This document shows positions 42,312 through 43,824 of a stretch of 43,824 nucleotides of DNA, in pieces. Origin of the DNA: Alphaproteobacteria bacterium (GTDB taxonomy: Bacteria; Pseudomonadota; Alphaproteobacteria; UBA828). Numbering within the stretch: position 1 is the stretch's first letter; the number at the start of each line of letters is the position of its first letter. Both the position numbers and the translations under genes were made by a program. Below the pieces are notes generated by a model. That model did no database searches, was not told the DNA's origin, and saw only the letters and a program-made list of their open reading frames with translations. Where the stretch lies: NCBI GenBank assembly GCA_022820945.1, contig JAJEEP010000001.1, positions 1 through 43,824 of the forward strand. The letters are read 5' to 3'.

Positions 42312-43607
42312 CTAGGCGCCGGGACGCTGGGCGGAGCGGTCGCCGCCCCCTGCCCCGTCCGCGCCGCCCGCATCGGCGCGGCGCGGATACCGGCTCGCCA
42401 CGTACTCGGAAACGATCTTCTGGAACTCTTCGGCGATGCCCGCGCCGCGCAGCGTCACCGCCTTCTTGCCGTCGATGAAGACCGGCGCTGCCGGCGCCTC
42501 GCCGGTCCCCGGCAGGCTGATGCCGATGTCGGCGTGCTTGCTCTCGCCGGGGCCGTTGACGATGCAGCCCATCACCGCGAGCTGCATGGCCTCGACTCCC
42601 TCGTAGGTCTCGCGCCAGACCGGCATCTGCCGGCGCACGTAGTCCTGAATGCGCTCGGCAAGCTCCTGAAACACCGTGCTCGTGGTGCGCCCGCAGCCGG
42701 GGCAGGCCGCCACCAGCGGCACGAAGGAGCGGAACCCCATGGTCTGCAGGATCTCCTGCGCGACGATCACCTCCTGCGTGCGGTCGCCGCCCGGCTCCGG
42801 CGTGAGCGAGATGCGGATGGTGTCGCCGATGCCCTGTTGCAGCAAAACCGAGAGCGCGGCGGTGGACGCCACGATCCCCTTGGAGCCCATCCCTGCCTCG
42901 GTAAGCCCGAGGTGCAGGGCATAATCACTACGCGCACCGAGCTCACCGTAGACCGCAATCAAGTCCTGCACCTGCGAGACCTTGGCCGAGATCACGATCT
43001 TGTCGCGCGCGAGCCCGATCTCTTCGGCGAGCGCCGCACTGCGCAGCCCCGATTCGACCAGCGCCTCGCGCATGACCGCTGCGGCATCCTTCGGCTCGGG
43101 CCGGGTCGCGTTCTCGTCCATGAGCTGGGCCAGCAGGTCCTGGTCGAGGCTGCCCCAGTTGACACCGATGCGCACCGGCCGGTCGTACTTGATGGCGACC
43201 TCGATCATGGTCTGGAACTGCCGGTCACGCTTCTCGCGAAAGCCGACGTTGCCCGGATTGATCCGGTATTTGGCCAGCGCCTCGGCGCAGGCCGGGTACT
43301 CGGTGAGCAGCCGATGGCCGTTGTAGTGGAAGTCGCCGACCAGCGGCACGTGGCAGCCCACCGCCTCCAGCCGCTCGCGGATGTCGGGCACCGCGGCGGC
43401 GGCCTCCGGCGTGTTGACCGTGATGCGCACGATCTCCGAGCCCGCGTCGGCCAGCGCCCTGACCTGCTCCGCCGTGGCGCGGGGGTCTTCGGTGTCGGTG
43501 TTGGTCATGGACTGGACGACGACCGGCGCGCCGCCGCCGATCGTGACGCTGCCGACCCTCACACCGACGCTCTCGCGCCGTCCCTCACCGGAGCCGTTCG
43601 TCGCCAT
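42312..43607 (-). CDS. ispG: (E)-4-hydroxy-3-methylbut-2-enyl-diphosphate synthase
   Basis: This 431-residue iron-sulfur enzyme of the non-mevalonate isoprenoid pathway converts methylerythritol cyclodiphosphate to HMBPP. Motifs are [36 protein letters not shown], the Fe-S cysteines in [15 protein letters not shown] and [17 protein letters not shown]. The ATG at 43607 follows GGAGGAG; a longer in-frame start (43655) is rejected. It lies 38 bp upstream of ctaA on the same strand, so the two may be co-transcribed. Confidence 0.95.
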   Translation of the reverse strand: MATNGSGEGRRESVGVRVGSVTIGGGAPVVVQSMTNTDTEDPRATAEQVRALADAGSEIVRITVNTPEAAAAVPDIRERLEAVGCHVPLVGDFHYNGHRLLTEYPACAEALAKYRINPGNVGFREKRDRQFQTMIEVAIKYDRPVRIGVNWGSLDQDLLAQLMDENATRPEPKDAAAVMREALVESGLRSAALAEEIGLARDKIVISAKVSQVQDLIAVYGELGARSDYALHLGLTEAGMGSKGIVASTAALSVLLQQGIGDTIRISLTPEPGGDRTQEVIVAQEILQTMGFRSFVPLVAACPGCGRTTSTVFQELAERIQDYVRRQMPVWRETYEGVEAMQLAVMGCIVNGPGESKHADIGISLPGTGEAPAAPVFIDGKKAVTLRGAGIAEEFQKIVSEYVASRYPRRADAGGADGAGGGDRSAQRPGA

Positions 43608-43771
43608 CGTCGCTCCTCCAGCCGGCCGGGGACTCCATCGGCCGCTGTCTACCACAGCCCGCGCACGCCAGCCACCGCCCCTACCAGGGCGAATTTATTG
43701 TCCGCTCGTCGAGCGGGTTGAGCTGAAGCCTGGGCTGGCCATTCCGTTCTCGATGTGGCAGTGTGCCGTTC

Positions 43772-43824
43772 ATGGCGACGCTGCCGATCCCGGATTCGTC
43801 CATTGATCTGCGCGAGGTCACGGT
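43772..43824 (+). CDS. Possible start of a further gene, cut by the window edge
   Basis: An ATG at 43772 opens a frame (MATLPIPDSSIDLREVTV) that stays open to the end of the window, divergent from ispG, where a gene would be expected. No clear ribosome-binding site is visible and 17 codons are too few to identify anything. Confidence 0.3.
   Translation, partial: MATLPIPDSSIDLREVT

Overview
The window is high-GC DNA (about two thirds G+C in most genes), almost certainly from an alphaproteobacterium. The evidence is the ribF-ileS-lspA-DUF3035 lipoprotein-pgi-mutL run, a TIGR01459-type HAD gene, ctaA (COX15 type), a cytochrome c' and a complete liv transporter. I cannot name the genus; a Rhodospirillales-like lineage is a guess. 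I found no rRNA, tRNA, CRISPR array or prophage.

Layout. (1) 1-1.75 kb is a scar of mobile elements: the 5' end of an IS21-family element, a hipA toxin-kinase gene cut off by it, and a scrap of an IS66-family transposase. (2) 1.77-24.5 kb is a large accessory catabolic region. On the minus strand is a fused TPP-dependent E1 alpha-beta dehydrogenase. Divergent from it run two tandem PxpB/PxpC-type carboxyltransferase-domain pairs, a D-tartrate-dehydratase-like enolase-superfamily enzyme, a BKACE (DUF849) enzyme and a phytanoyl-CoA-dioxygenase-like enzyme. Then come a cytochrome c' (minus), a HyuA/HyuB/small zinc-protein set resembling the ATP-dependent hydantoinase and ketone carboxylase family, a VapBC-like toxin-antitoxin pair, an isochorismatase-like hydrolase, a lipoprotein with TbpB-like barrel features (minus), two tandem HpcH/HpaI aldolases, two tandem, nearly identical solute-binding proteins and a small outer-membrane barrel protein. 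(3) 24.6-33.4 kb is housekeeping: ribF, ileS, lspA, a DUF3035 lipoprotein, pgi, mutL and an OsmC-like gene, mostly with overlapping starts and stops. (4) 33.4-38.1 kb, minus strand, is a branched-chain amino acid type ABC transporter, livKHMGF. (5) 38.3-43.8 kb holds a HAD phosphatase, a YeeE/YedE sulfur-compound transporter, a DedA/TVP38-type membrane protein, ctaA and ispG, and perhaps the first codons of another gene at the right edge.

How it fits together. The accessory region looks like an uptake-and-degradation locus for oxo- or hydroxy-acids or cyclic amides that has grown by tandem duplication: PxpB-PxpC twice, aldolase twice, binding protein twice. Two gaps stand out. There is no PxpA (LamB/YcsF) partner for the PxpB/C pairs, and there are no permease or ATPase genes next to the twin binding proteins. 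A testable idea is that the HyuA/HyuB/zinc-protein set carboxylates a ketone to a beta-keto acid, which the nearby BKACE enzyme then cleaves with acetyl-CoA. This is inference from family knowledge; no substrate can be read from the sequence.
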